Origin: Zeus faber
Lineage: Eukaryota > Chordata > Actinopteri > Zeiformes > Zeidae
Assembly (NCBI GenBank): GCA_960531495.1
Contig: OY482853.1
Location: 23,767,322-23,831,321 of the forward strand
Length of the DNA: 64,000 nucleotides
Direction of reading: 5' to 3'
Position numbers and translations under genes: made by a program. Within the stretch, counting starts at the first letter, position 1. Every line of letters starts with the position of its first letter. Of this stretch, positions 1 to 23,764 are shown in pieces. The notes beneath the pieces were generated by a model. That model worked only from the letters and a program-made list of their open reading frames with translations. It was not told the DNA's origin and ran no database searches.

Positions 1-1300
1 ATTCTGTCGTGATTTTTTTTATTTTTATTTTTTTACTCTCTGTAAAGTTTTCATTCACGGTCGTTTCATGCCCAGTTTATGCCCGTGAAAGACAGGATAG
101 AAAAAGCTTTGGGGCAGGATACTCACCAGGTGGTGCTTGAAGTGCTTGAATTTCATCTTCGGAAATTAAAGCGCTGGACCCTTTTGTGCTGAAGTGCTAG
201 AGAAGTCCTTGGAAAAATATATAATTGAAAACCTGTGATATTCCCCCTGGTTTTGTTATTCAAATTCCAACATAAATAATGCCAATCCAGCATTTTTGGA
301 AATAGACACTCATAATATTAGATGACAATGTGATCAATATATACATATATAGACTTAATAATTCAGTAGATATACTAATGATAATAACTAACTAATAAAT
401 AATGAGATTCAGATTATACAATTATTTTAATCATTAAAGATCACATTGAAAATCGATTATATTTGTCCTTAAAAATGAAAAAATAGTGCTTCGAAAAGTA
501 CTTGGAAGTCCTTGAATTTCAATTTGTAATGCCAGAATGAACCCTGTTGGGGAGATGTTTATTTATTGTTTTCTTTTCCTATTATTGTTCCTGTCACTTG
601 ATGTCACAGTGTTATATTGCGTAAACATTATATTCAAAGCTGTGAAAATGAATTTAATTGATATAGTGGCAAGGAGAGAGGGACACAAGGCAAACCAAGG
701 AAGTGTGTGAGGAGGGGGGTTATTTGGGAGGGAGGGGGAGAAGACGCATGGATGGAAAGGGAGAGAGAGACAGAAGGGAGCAGCAGTGGGATGAAGAGGG
801 AACTGGCACCGCGCCCACCGGCGCAACCTACCGCCGGCCCAGAGGCCTTGTCAATGTGATGCCACGCAAGAGTGGCTGATGGGATGTGCATAGGGGACCA
901 GCACACACACACACACACACACAGAAAGGCACACATGTACACAACATGTTCACGTACACACACTGATCCACTGCATCTTTATTTAATAATATACTGCTTT
1001 TGGCAAACGTTCTTATCCACAATGATCTTGGCTGTCATCGGGCGTCGCAGCATAACTGACTCGCATACGTGCATTTTGAAGCCTCCGAGCAGCGTTTGTT
1101 TGTGTTCCTGTGTACTTCAACAGTACATGGAGCAGTAGAGAAGTGATCTTTATAAGACAATGACAGAAAAAACACAGGGAGTGATACTAATGTGAGGGAG
1201 ATTATTGTTCCTGAAAGTTGAGTGTGAAAAAAGTGTGTTGTCTTTGCATATTAACTCAGAGATTTGGTCCCAGTTCCCATTGACTTACACGGAAAAAGAG

Positions 1301-1500
1301 NNNNNNNNNNNNNNNNNNNNNNNNNNNNNNNNNNNNNNNNNNNNNNNNNNNNNNNNNNNNNNNNNNNNNNNNNNNNNNNNNNNNNNNNNNNNNNNNNNNN
1401 NNNNNNNNNNNNNNNNNNNNNNNNNNNNNNNNNNNNNNNNNNNNNNNNNNNNNNNNNNNNNNNNNNNNNNNNNNNNNNNNNNNNNNNNNNNNNNNNNNNN
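1301..1500. other. Assembly gap (200 N)
   Basis: An exact run of 200 unknown bases, which is a scaffold gap of nominal size. An upstream mark4 exon could be hidden here. Confidence 0.99.
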
Positions 1501-1963
1501 GTCCTTTCAGCTCCCTTTAACTTTATTCTCCCCACTCCCTTCTCCTCTGCTCTGCTTTCATTTTTGCTTTACTCCTCTCATCTTCTCCTCTCCAGCAGTC
1601 AGTGTGTTCACGTCTGACGTTAAGTGAGTTTGCTGTGCCACAGCTGCACGTCAGCTTGACCCTCCTAATGGGTCCAGTGGCTCTGCCCGACTTCAACCCT
1701 GTGTGAGCTGTATCTAGAGCGTTATGAAAAGCAGCCCGGAGCGTGTGTGCGTGTGCGTGTGCGCGTCTTTACGTCTGACGCTCCCACATCAACACATCTA
1801 TATGCGTTTTCAAATTATTTTTATGTGTGCACACACAAGTGCATGTGTGTATGTTTGTTTTCGTTGAACATGCGTTTCTGCGAGAATTAAACAAAGAAAC
1901 ACGTTAGTTTGCGTGAGTGCAGGTGTGTATATGCTTCCAGGCGGGGGGGGGGGGGGAGGGGGA

Positions 1964-2126
<163 letters not shown>

Positions 2127-2717
2127 ATTTTGGGAACGTTTTGGGTCATTTGTAGAGATTAGAGGAGAGCTGTCAGACCTCTCGCTCTCTCTCTCTCTTT
2201 CTCGCTCTCTCTTTCTCTCCATCCTTTATAGTGCTAAAAATATTTTGTAGAACAGTTAACTGTTCATTTATACATTTAACATCTCATTGTTATGACACCG
2301 GTCATTTTTATGCCACACTAAGAGATGTCTCCATACCGCTGGTGTAGCGTTTTCATTATGATTCATTTTTATTTCCTTATTCCGGAAAAGAGGACATCGG
2401 TATGCTGATGGTGTGAAGATGATGTTTCGGCCTCCAAAATTGATTTCATAAAAAGATCTTGAAGGTCTAGTTCATTGTTTTAATCAATATTGATAAAAAT
2501 AAGAGTGTGTGTGTGTGCGTGCGTGCCGCGTGCGCCTGTGCGAGATCAGCGATTCAAACCCGCTCCTGATGTGCGAAACATTTCCATCGCTTATTCAGTT
2601 TTTCAGACACAATCGTAATTGTCAAAAAATGCCGACACCGTTGTCGCTGCATTTTTATTCTGTCATTAAAATGGTTCTTCCGCTCTCTCCCCCTCCTCTC
2701 TCTCTCCCCCTCTCCAG

Positions 2718-13814
<11,097 letters not shown>

Positions 13815-16800
13815 TTACTTCTGGGCGGGGATCATGCCGTCGATGGCCTCTCCCTTCTCCAGCTTCTTCTCCATCTCCACCATCAGCTTGACGCCATCGA
13901 CCACCATCTGGACCTGTTCCACCTCGGAGGAGCCCAGACGGTCGGCGTTGGAGATGTCGAAAATGCCGCCCACGGAGGCCGTGTCCACGCCGCCTGGAGG
14001 GGAGCGAGGGGTTCAGGGGTGAGACACCCGAGGCCTGGATTCACACACCCCACATTCCCGCCCCCGAGACGCCAACCGACGCCCGCATCACCCGTTTCGC
14101 GGTTCCGTTCGTCGCGCGCCATTACGAAAGCCACGTACCTGTGCCGCGCTTCTGCAGACGCAGCCTGGTGAGGATCTCCTCGAACTTGGCGTGTGTGCTC
14201 AGCTTGGGCAGCTTGACGTGCACGCCGCCGCGCAGGCCGGTTCCCAGGTTGGAGGGGCAGGTCAGCACGTAGCCCAGATGCTCGTTCCACATGAAGCCGT
14301 GGTTGTGCTTCTTGAAGATGGCCTCAATCTGCCACGAGGAGAGGGAGAAGGCAAGGTTAGGGTTAGAGGGATTGAACAGGAAATGGGGAAAAGACGGATT
14401 TGTATCTCTTGGTTTTTGTTTTTTTTGTTTTTGTTTTTTTTATTCCGCCGACATGTTGATCTACATTGTGGCGCTGGAGTCTCGTCAGGTCAACGCCAAA
14501 TGCCCCCGCCGGGTGTTTAATACAGCCCACAGGAAAAAGCAGGTCGTACCTTAGTTAAGAACAAATTGTGAGAATGATGAAAGCTGGTTTTATTTTCTTT
14601 TAATAGTTAATCGCAATAGCAGTAATAGTAATTTTCATTCTGTTTTTTGTTTCGTTCTTTTTTTATAATTCATAGGAGTGTAGTATGACCCACTATGGTA
14701 TATGTTATTATATTTATAGTTATTTTCATTCCGTTTTTTGTTCTGTTGTTTTTTTTATAATTCATAGTCGTGAAGTATGACCCACTATGGTATATGTTAT
14801 TATTAATCTGGCCCCACCACTGCTTTAGTTATAAATGGTCAAGAAGTCTGTGTTGTTGGAAACGCAGAGTATAATATCAAACACGAGCCAGGATTTGGAG
14901 TGTGTGCGTGCGTGCGTGTGTGTGTTTGTATGTTTGTGTGTGCGCGCACGCACGCTACCTTCTGCAGGCCTACGCAGAAGCGTTTGAAGACCTCCTTCAT
15001 GTTTCCTCCCTTCTGCATGGCGATGACGCGCAGGTGATCCTCCTCGTTCACCCAGACCAGGAAGGTCTTGTTCTCGTTGTGCCTGAGAGGGGGAGGGAGG
15101 GAGGGAGGGGAGGGGGTTGGTGTGAAAGGTGTGAAAACATGAGTCGAAAACAAATTTCATTGAATCATGCTCTATAAATATAAAACAGCTATTTGCATCC
15201 TTGAGGGAAATAATACTCCAACCTTGAGCAAACAAGTGCCTTGCCATTCATTCGGGGCAGCACAGGTGAGTTTAGCCCCAAATGCTCTGCTGTGGTATCA
15301 ATGGTACACTTAAACCGATGTTGGGGAAACAGGAATTATCAGGGTTGTGATTGAGGGCTATGATGAGCTGACGGCTGGTGAAGGTTTCCAGTCTTGGCTT
15401 GGAAAGGGACAGTGGCAGATTTGCCTGCGGGTGGTTTGTCATTTAATTTATGTGGGTTTTTTTTTTATTGCATCGTGCACCTTTGAAATTATCCAAGCCC
15501 GATGAAGGGTGGGTGTGTAGGCCGCGTTTTACACGATAGAAAATATTTAAATATTTTCAAGTATTTACACATCAATTTCTTGGTGTAGATGGGGGGGGGG
15601 GGATCATATATATATTTTTTTCCCGGTGTGAATGTGTCTCTCGTCAGCGCGCGGCGCCCACCAGATGCCTCTGCCGTCGGGCCAGTCGCGGGCCATGCCA
15701 GCGCAGGTCAGCAGGGGGGACACGGGCTTGTCAAACAGGAAGTGGTCAGCGATCAGCTGCTCCTGCTCGGCGTCTGTCATGCCGTCCAGGGGGTAGTACT
15801 TTCCCTTGAACTCGCCGTCCAGGCTGGCCAGAGCTGAGAGGGAGGGAGGGAGGGAGGGTCAGAGGCGCTGGGGACGAGACGCGTGTGGACGGTTCCCAGA
15901 CGGACTGAGCCGGAAGGCGACGCGACGCGACAGTGGAACGACACTCACCCTCGATGGACAGCTTCTCCACAGCTCTGCGCTCGCCACGGCTGTTGTGGGG
16001 GGGCAGGGTGTATCCCTTGATGCTGCGACCGGTACGTACACGGCTGGACAGGACGTAGTTGGGGTCCAGGTCATCTCCACCCTGGGGAGAGGGGTAATGG
16101 GCAGGGTGAGAAACACAGTGAGACAAACCAGTCATTGGCAGGTATAGAAGGAGGTGGAACGTGTACGACGTGAACAAGCAATAATAAATTGAACACACTG
16201 TAGTTCATTCCTCCTGAAGTAATAAAGTTTCCCAGTTCAACCTGACGCACTTCGTGTACCAGCTCCCTCCTTACCTTCAGGTTCTCGAAGTTGAGGTCGG
16301 TCTTGTGCTTGTCGGTGGGCTTGTAGCCGCCGTGACGGTCGGAGATGATGGGGTCCAACAGGTCCTTGAAGACCTCGTAGGACTCCTCATCACCAGCGAC
16401 GCAGCCGACAGTCATGATGAAGGGGTGGCCTGGAGGAGAGGGACAGGAACGGGGGTAAAGGTGAGAAATGGATGGTCCAGTGGCTGGTCTCCTCCGGCGG
16501 TCCAAATGAATATTTCATTGACGGATGTGTACGGGTTGTCCACAGTGCATTCATCTTACGGTCTGTCTGCACTGAAGGCATGCTTTGCTATGAATGTTAT
16601 ATTATTCTATTGTTTTCTTTTTTTTGCACTGTGTAAAGACAGACACGCTGTTGCTTATTTGATTTGAAATGCATCTTTACACCAGAACCTTGGATAAAAT
16701 CCTCCTGCCGGTCTCTATTATACAATAGGAATTCCATGACTAGCATTTCCCATTACCAAAATGTGGTGTAGCTCAGTCGGTAGTATGCGACTGGTCACCC

Positions 16801-17368
16801 AACTAGTGTTTTCTTGGACATCATCCTGGACACTATTGTGAGGGGTTTGGGGATCGTCTCTTTGATGACGACTTGCTGCGTCTTACCAGGGTTGTCAACA
16901 CCGGTCTGGATGACGTCATCCAGGGTGAAACCGCTGGGGGTGGACTTTCCCCTCAACTTGCTGTACAGCTCCTTGTTCAGCACCTACAGCAGACAACACA
17001 GTTAAAATATTCCTGTTGTGGATTCAATGTGTTTCTTGCAATTCTAGGGTTTGGTCATTGGAAACCGTGGTGAAAAGGCCTACAATCAAGAGTAAGATTG
17101 GTATGTGGATCATGTGACCGTTCTGTGCAGGTGATTTACAAAAAGGTATAGTCCCTTATTAAGGATTTGGGTTATTGTCACTTCCAGCAGCTTAGTCGCA
17201 CCACGGCATCGTTGCTGTGCAGGGACAGATGATGATGTGGAGCCAAAGGGGAGCGTGCTGGGGTGGGGTCATTACCTTGGCCATGTGGTTGTTGTGCAGG
17301 GACAGATCAGGGTACTCCTCCTCCGCCTGGAACTTCATCTTGTAGTCGTTGTGGCAGTTCTTTGCCAT
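13815..17368 (-). CDS. ckm: Muscle-type creatine kinase
   Basis: A cytosolic creatine kinase that transfers phosphate between ATP and creatine to buffer energy in muscle. There are eight coding exons: 17276-17368, 16887-16983, 16275-16429, 15949-16081, 15662-15833, 14959-15082, 14139-14328 and 13815-13993. All have GT-AG borders and consistent phase, giving 380 aa (the family has about 381). The N-terminus [13 protein letters not shown] resembles the zebrafish ckmb paralogue. Visible hallmarks are the N-terminal PTP-guanido region ([15 protein letters not shown]), the substrate loop [20 protein letters not shown], and the catalytic cysteine in [15 protein letters not shown], near residue 283. 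The C-terminus is MIPAQK. The ATG sits 20 nt after an acceptor ending at 17389, so a non-coding first exon is expected upstream. Mammalian CKM, as I recall, encodes the first two of these exons as one. Confidence 0.97.
14632..14804. repeat. Two-copy tandem duplication in a ckm intron
   Basis: A segment of about 91 bp is repeated head to tail (starts 14632 and 14723). It contains TTTTCATTC, a T-rich run, ATAATTCATAG and TATGACCCACTATGG. The copies differ by a few substitutions. It lies in the intron between the exons at 14328 and 14959. Confidence 0.9.
16763..16810 (+). repeat. tRNA-like fragment, probable SINE head
   Basis: The phrase GTGTAGCTCAGTCGGTAG is a good match to a tRNA D-arm and polymerase III A box. 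No T-arm or B box follows before the neighbouring ckm exon, so this is not a functional tRNA. It is most likely a truncated tRNA-derived SINE in a ckm intron. Confidence 0.45.
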
Positions 17369-17388
17369 GGTTGCGGTTCTTACTCCGT
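17369..17388 (-). other. ckm: ckm 5'UTR part of the first coding exon
   Basis: On the minus strand a pyrimidine-rich tract (CCCCCTCTCCC) leads to aaactctag|ACGG, and 20 nt later to the ATG at 17368. This acceptor implies a spliced non-coding first exon. Confidence 0.75.
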
Positions 17389-17936
17389 CTAGAGTTTGGG
17401 AGAGGGGGATCTATTTGTTATTCTGAATAAGAAGAATCTGAATGGGCTTAATCCGCAGCGTTTAGTTACGCAGTCATTTGAACAACTACTGAAATTATTT
17501 AAATATTTCAGACAGCCAAGTACAGTTTGTCCATTAATACAGAGGGAAGAAGGCGTCATGCATACAAACAAACAAACTACATTTTGTTACTCATTTAAAG
17601 TAGGATGTCCTCCATTGTCTACATACTGTATAAGAATTGCCATCACTGGCTGAAGATGCAAAACCATTATGTCCATTTGTTATTTGCTTTTCGGTAGTAG
17701 AGCAATGCCAACCGTAGTGCAAAATGGTTGTGCACTAAATACCATACTTCCTGTCTGGTGTCTCTCCAAGTGCCTCCAGCGCCTTGTCTAGGAGTCTCCT
17801 AGTGAAGACTAGACACCTTCTCATCGTCTCCCTCTATCACTAGCCCTGTGTTTCTCAATGCCTCTCTCCCTTCCTCTGTCGCACGTAGCTCCAGCCCCGC
17901 CTCCCACAAAGTCTCTGTTACAGATTCTCTCTTTGA

Positions 17937-18170
17937 CAGCTGTGCGGCGTGCCTGCATGCCTGCCTGCCCTCGTACCCTTTAACTAATGACCTGTGTCCT
18001 CACCCCCGTCACAGGGGAGATTATAAATAGTCCCGCTGTGCCTCCCGTTCAATGCTGTGCCCCTCTCACTGTTGTCTGTAAGTAAAACCTCCATCAGGCT
18101 GAAGCTGGCCTGCCTTCCTATTATATAAAAATACAGATAAACTCCTCGCGCCAACGCAACGAGACAGCTG
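17937..18170. promoter_or_regulatory. MEF2 site and E-boxes in ckm intron 1
   Basis: TTATAAATAG at 18021-18030 is a perfect fit to the MEF2 consensus YTAWWWWTAR. CAGCTG E-boxes, the core favoured by MyoD/myogenin, lie at 17937-17942 and 18165-18170. MEF2 plus E-box clusters drive mammalian Ckm in muscle, including from its first intron. Function here is inferred. Confidence 0.5.
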
Positions 18171-18873
18171 AGCACAAGGACTGGTTTTGCTTCAGCGCTC
18201 AAGAACTCTCCACTCCATTCAAAACAATGACTGCAAGACTCTAAATGCGGGGCTGAGGATCTAAGGATCCACAGGAGTAATAAGAATGGGGATGAAATTG
18301 CAAACCATTTCTGCTTATGAGTGTCTTTCCCCGTTTGTTCTCCCGCCAAGCTGGCCCCCTGACGCAGTCGCATCTCTTCTAAATGCTTGAAGCGCGTTCG
18401 ATCTGTGACACCTGGCACACCTAAAGGTCAGAGCATGCACGCCTCAGCTTTGGGCGGAGAAGCTCCAGCCCCGTATGCTGCCGTCGGCAATGGCCGAAAG
18501 AAACGCAACGACCCCACGACGCTGGAGCTGCCGGAGACGTCTCCTAACACACATTCACTGCAACACGTAAAGACATTAGGACTCCTCAGAGGAGGCGAAC
18601 AGATCAGAAGGAACAGACCAAAGTACAAAGCTGCGGTCAAATCCAAAAGGAGAAAGTGAGAGAAAAGATTTGTATCGGTCCAGTGTGATGACCATCAGCA
18701 GAAGAGATATTTGGCAAGGGGACTGGTTCGCTTTCTCCCCCTGCTCTACTATTCAGGGTCACCCGGACTTATCCATATTTCTATGGCAAAAATCTCAACA
18801 ATCAATCACTGCCTCTTTCCCACGGATGTATGCACAGAGGCAGATAAAACTGCAGTATTATTTCTTTTTTTAC

Positions 18874-18942
18874 CTGCTCAGGAGAAAAGAAAGGGGAGTT
18901 TATCCGGGATCAGATTCTGTCCACCAAATGTAGGGGTAGCCC
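18874..18942 (-). other. ckm: Probable non-coding first exon of ckm
   Basis: A TATAAAA box lies about 30 nt upstream, and the segment ends in ctgagcag|gtaaaa, a usable donor that can join the acceptor at 17389. The length of about 69 nt is similar to the short untranslated first exon of mammalian CKM. The start is inferred from the TATA spacing. Confidence 0.55.
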
Positions 18943-18968
18943 AACTCTACCAGGTGATGGACTTTAGT

Positions 18969-18975
18969 TTTTATA
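18969..18975 (-). promoter_or_regulatory. TATA box, probable ckm promoter
   Basis: On the minus strand the sequence reads TATAAAA. Further upstream (higher coordinates) are a CAGCTG E-box at 19116-19121 and a CAAATG E-box near 19008. This fits a tissue-specific TATA-type muscle promoter. Confidence 0.55.
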
Positions 18976-19431
18976 CCGAGACCTCCGCCCCGATTGGCTC
19001 TTTGGGCCATTTGTCTCCTGGTCTGATTGGTCACAGAGGGAGCACCCCCCCACCCGCCTGCGTTTCTAAAAGGCAAGAACCCACACCCCAGTCCTAGAAA
19101 TGAGGGACAGGACAACAGCTGTGTCCAGCTTGACCCTGCCCAGCCAAACCCCAAGCCCAACCCCCCTCGCGGATCTCTTTGGTGGGCCCCCCGCATGGAG
19201 GGGCAGCAGTGCAGGGTACTGCTCTGCATTTGCTCGTGGTCAGAGCTGGAGGGAAATACAGACATGTTGTAGGTATTGTCACGCTACTCACAACATCATC
19301 TCATCTCATCTCATCTCACAACATTTAAATTTAGACATTTGTTTCGACCCTCTGTGCCGGTTTATTTCACCATGAATGCAGCACCAGAGTTGGACTCAAT
19401 ACTATGACGCGGTTTCAAGGGAATACAAAAT

Positions 19432-19510
19432 GATTCAAGATTCAAGATTCAAGATTTTTATTTGTCACATACATATACATACTTCCATACATATATGCAG
19501 TGAAAAATGT
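19432..19510 (+). repeat. Dispersed repeat, TTCAAGATTCAAG type
   Basis: Tandem ATTCAAG units lead into TTTTTATTTGTCACATACATA. The same start occurs at 46112-46174 (TTCAAGATTCAAGAGGTTTA, then TTTGTCACATACATAC) and, inverted, at 22530-22566. This marks one repeat family present three times in the window. Confidence 0.75.
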
Positions 19511-22500
19511 TGAAATAGACCAAGTCTTGTAGCTTTCACTGAATTGTTTCACTGAAAATAGTAGTTTAGTTCCTAGTGTTTCGTACTTGGCTGGACAAAT
19601 GCATGTACACCTTCAGCGTCCTCAGTTATTGGCTTTAATTGTTGTGAGTGAGATTGTCCAAGTAGAGCTTGGGGGGATGGAAATAGCCAGAGGTCTCCCA
19701 ACGCTCTTTAAGAAATAACGATGTTGTCTTGGATTACATCATTATAACACTTAGGGCTAGAGATCACATTACATTAGTGCAGTGGCTTCCTCATCGTGTG
19801 TGCGTGTGTGCGTGTGTGTGTGTGTGTGTGTGCGTGCCCGTGCCCGTGTGTCTTCACATGTCAGTCATGTCAGTGTTTGGACACGGAAAGGTACATTCTC
19901 AGTGTGTTTGCGTGTGTCCATACCCCCATAAATGATGTCGTGCAAAGTGTCCTGCCTAGAGTTGGCATAGTTACAGGCTGTTCAACTTGACGCAACATTT
20001 GGAAGTCACGAGTGGAACAAGTGAACACCAGAGCTATATTAATACAACAATGTAAAAATGAGATGAGGTGAAAATACGTGAATTGTGTGTAAATATGAGG
20101 ACTCTTGTTTTGTTCCCGCCAGTCATGTCATGACATTTATCACTTTCTTACTCATGAGAAACATGCATTACTTTGTTTATATACTGAGCCTACGTCAGCC
20201 TTGAATCAAAGACCAACCCTAAAAACCTAAAGCTAGTCACCTTCCACTATCCGATTCTCTTCCATTTTCAGCTTCATACTATCATCCACCTTCATTTCAA
20301 TTAATATTACTTCTTTTAGTCATTCACTTCCAAATTTCATCGCTTGATAGCCCCATTCTCTTCTCCTACCTTCCTAAGCATGTTTCAAACCTCTCCTATT
20401 GTTGTCCTGTATATCTTTTTTCAATAACTCCCCCAACGCTCTTGTTTTGCTTACCTAATAGTTCCTCTAAATACTGGCCGTTCCTTCTTATACTGGACTC
20501 CACAGCTGCTCATACTCTGCTATATAGGGGGAGAGTTGTGACATCACATACGCATCACATGATGATGCCCCCGAGTAGCTGCAGCAACCAGGGGCTGAGC
20601 TATGTGGGAAATTCCCCCAATATGATTACCTGTGCATCCATGGATCTCCACGACCGCACCCCATTCTCCCATAGGAAACCTCTCTTCACACATTCACGCA
20701 AACATCTTTAACTTTTTCTGCAGGCCTTCTCTCCGGCCGCCCACGTACAACCAGACCAATGGGCCATGTGGGGGTCAACTATCATGACCACAGCGTCTTC
20801 ACTGAGAGGCCTGCAAACTAGGCAGATAGTCTGATGAAGTAGGACCAGAGCCAGGTTTGCTGGGGCTTGTGAGTGTCTCCATTTCCGGCGACTTAGGATT
20901 TCAGTCTCAGGGTATACTTTCTGAGGCAACGAAACGTCATGTAGCCCCATCAGAAGGGACAAGGGCCTTACAGGATCGCAAGAGGAGATACAGCATATTA
21001 TGTGCCGGCGTGGGTAGACACGCATGTGCGTGTTGGCATACAGTGCATGTTTGAGCACATGCTGCTGTGCTCTGCAAGTGTATGTCTTGCATACATTTGT
21101 AAACAAATGTTTGGTTCTCACAGATTGTGCACCACCCATGTTGTCAGATTCTCCAACCTACCCCTGACTGGTGTGATGTCAGGTCTATTTCCAGCAGGAC
21201 CCCAGCTTTTCTCCAAGACAGACAGTATTCTCCATATAAACAATTATGGAGAGCTGACGGATACACCGCTATAATAGTATCCCATTATACCACAGGGTCA
21301 GTTTATGAGTTTGGCTGGTTTATTTGGATAAGATATATAAACAAAATAATATTGACATTTCAACTCAATGAGAATTTTGTGTGATAACTCACATCAATAA
21401 TATTCAGAAGCATTATTGACAAATAATGTTCATTGCATTCAATGTGCAGTAATAGAAAATCATCAGGATTTTTAGACCCAGTGTGGCCAAAGTCACAAAA
21501 GGTAGCACGCAGTTATGTATACTTAAAGGTTATACTCTCAAGCCAGTTTTTGGACAGAGAGATTTAAGCCTCATCTCACAGCAAGCTAAAATTGCCCCCA
21601 TTCAAGCCCTACTGTACACTGTGCCGGTGCCAAATCCCACTGCGCCCATCAGTAACCAGAGAGACACATCAGTAATCTGCACACAGACATTATGTGACAG
21701 AGCATCCTGGGGTGCTGCTGGGGCAGACTGTAATGCAGACAGACTGGCAAACTAGTCTGTTACATAAGGCCCAGGCTTTCCCAAAACATACCAGACAAGC
21801 TGCCTGGATGGAAAGTTCTACAGAGGAAGTTCTCGATGGTTCTAAGTAGTATTATTAGTTATTCGGAAGTCTGGACGCAAAGGAAGCACAGTAGTGAGCG
21901 GAAGGACACCGTTCACATTCTCAGACAGGCTGGATGAACCCGGATTGAAAAATATGAACAGGGGATACGACGCTACCTCACCAAATATTTACTACTCCAC
22001 TTGGAGTTCCCATGGGCAGGGACCTAGAGCGTCCTCTTCCTCAATGCCAGTGGAGCCTTTCCAATTACACAGAGCAGATCCTTGCTAGAAATAATGGAAT
22101 GTAGCTCTATGATGCAGTAGGCAGAGATTTAAAGGATTCGTATACTCTGAGATCCTTCTAAATTAATTAAAGCAACGCTATGTGACTTTTTTTTTTTTTT
22201 AACCTTAAAACAACAGCTTCAGAATCATTTTGATGGTACACTGACTTGTAATATGGAGACTGGTACCTCCACCCACCCCCTCGAAGCCCTGTTCTTGCAC
22301 TATGTAACTTCTATGTTCGGGTACAGGTTCGGAAACTGCTTTACGCCACAAAAACCCCAAAAAACCCTGATAAATTCTTAAATTTCCAGTCAAGATGTCC
22401 TGTAACAATACTTAAGACGTAGCCGCTCCACCTCCCCGACGGCGCGGATGACAAGGGCCGGTGGTCTGCCCGGCACCCGCTCCTCAGTTTCCCTCACTTA

Positions 22501-22529
22501 CACTACGCCACAGGGTTTGTTGCAACCTC

Positions 22530-22566
22530 TGACAAATAAACCCTCTTGAATCTTGAAATCTTGACT
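22530..22566 (-). repeat. Dispersed repeat fragment, inverted
   Basis: CAAATAAACCCTCTTGAATC followed by TTGAAATCTTGA is the reverse complement of the start of the repeats at 19432 and 46112. Confidence 0.65.
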
Positions 22567-23318
22567 TGCACCTGCGAGCCGATTTGCCAGGCCGAGCACA
22601 TCTGGTACCTACACCGGTAGCAGGGGGCTGATCCCCGCGCCCTCTGAGCCGTGGGGAGAGAGGCTTCGGGGGAGCCGTGGACTGAGTGCTCCTGAAGCGG
22701 CGAGGTCCCTGCAAGTGGTGCTGTAACCGAGGTGTACATTATAATTAGGTTTGTAACATAGACTGTTGTTGAAACGTGACCGATAAGGTTCAAATTTGTC
22801 CGGTAAAATTAAGTATTTTCGGACACCGAACCGAGTTTTACGACAGTGGTGTAAAAGTGCAATTGCACTCAGAATCTATAGGGGTGCCAAATACCAAAAG
22901 TTATATAGTGCTGCTGTAAGATTCAGTAATTCCAAAAGAAAGGTTCCAATTTAAGTTTTTCTCCTTTTACAGAAAGAACCATGGATAGATAGATAGATCA
23001 GTACTTTATTCATCCCTGGGGGGAAATGAAGGAGCCACGGCCTCAGACTCAGAGGTGGATATCTATGTACATACCAACCATTAAACACTCAACTGCAAAC
23101 TGTTCTAATGTGTGCTGGAGGTTACAGTGTGATGAGCCAAAGACACCATCTGCAAATAGCAGACCATGGGCCTTATTATCCTATCATTGAATATTGGAGA
23201 GGAGAGAAAGCACAGCTTTGCCAGAGTCTAATGCCCACACTGAATGAGTTGGACTTACCACTGAGAATGTGAACACGGCTCACGCTTTGAGTGCACAAGG
23301 ACCGTATGGATCAAAATA

Positions 23319-23690
23319 GAAGAAGAAGCTTTAATTGTCACACAGCACACCACACTACAACACATGCTTTGAATGGTGGCCGGTGAAATGAGGCCTCTGC
23401 ATTTAACCCATCCTGGCTTGTCCTTCCTCCGGGGGGGGCAGTGGGCAGCATTCGTATACGCGCCCGGGGACCTGTCACAAGTGTCCATCGCTGGTCAGAC
23501 GATGATGTGTGCATGTTTTTGGTGGGGGTTCTTACTGACGTGGGGTGGAGGAAACCCCATGTGAGCACGGGGAGAACATGCAAACTCCACACAGAAAGGC
23601 TCCTATTTGGGAGATAACACGCCGAACCCAGGACCTTCTTGCTGTGAGGCAGCAGTGCAATGCACTGCGCCACCGTGCCACCAATAGCAG
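23319..23690 (+). repeat. Dispersed repeat, copy 1 (pairs with 54856-55266)
   Basis: It begins with GAA units and CTTTAATTGTCACAC, then GGTGGCCGGTGAAA, CATCCTGGCT, GTCCATCGCTGGTCAGACGA, GAGGAAACCCCATGTGAGCA, and CATGCAAACTCCACACAGAA. It ends in a segment about unique-gene-like 'ACCTTCTTGCTGTGAGGC' wording found in many fish SINE/LINE tails. The match to the second copy is collinear over about 350 bp. The family name is not certain. Confidence 0.85.
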
Positions 23691-23764
23691 CCCAGGTACC
23701 CCCTACTCCTGCAGCACCTCCCACATAGCTCTCAGAACATGAACCTTCTTCAGAGCAACAGAAC

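Noticed and set aside
16763..16810. A tRNA gene
   Set aside because: Only the D-arm/A-box part is present. No anticodon stem, T-arm or B box follows.
18387..18659. A separate small gene antisense to ckm intron 1
   Set aside because: The open frame has no recognisable domain, codon pattern or splice structure.
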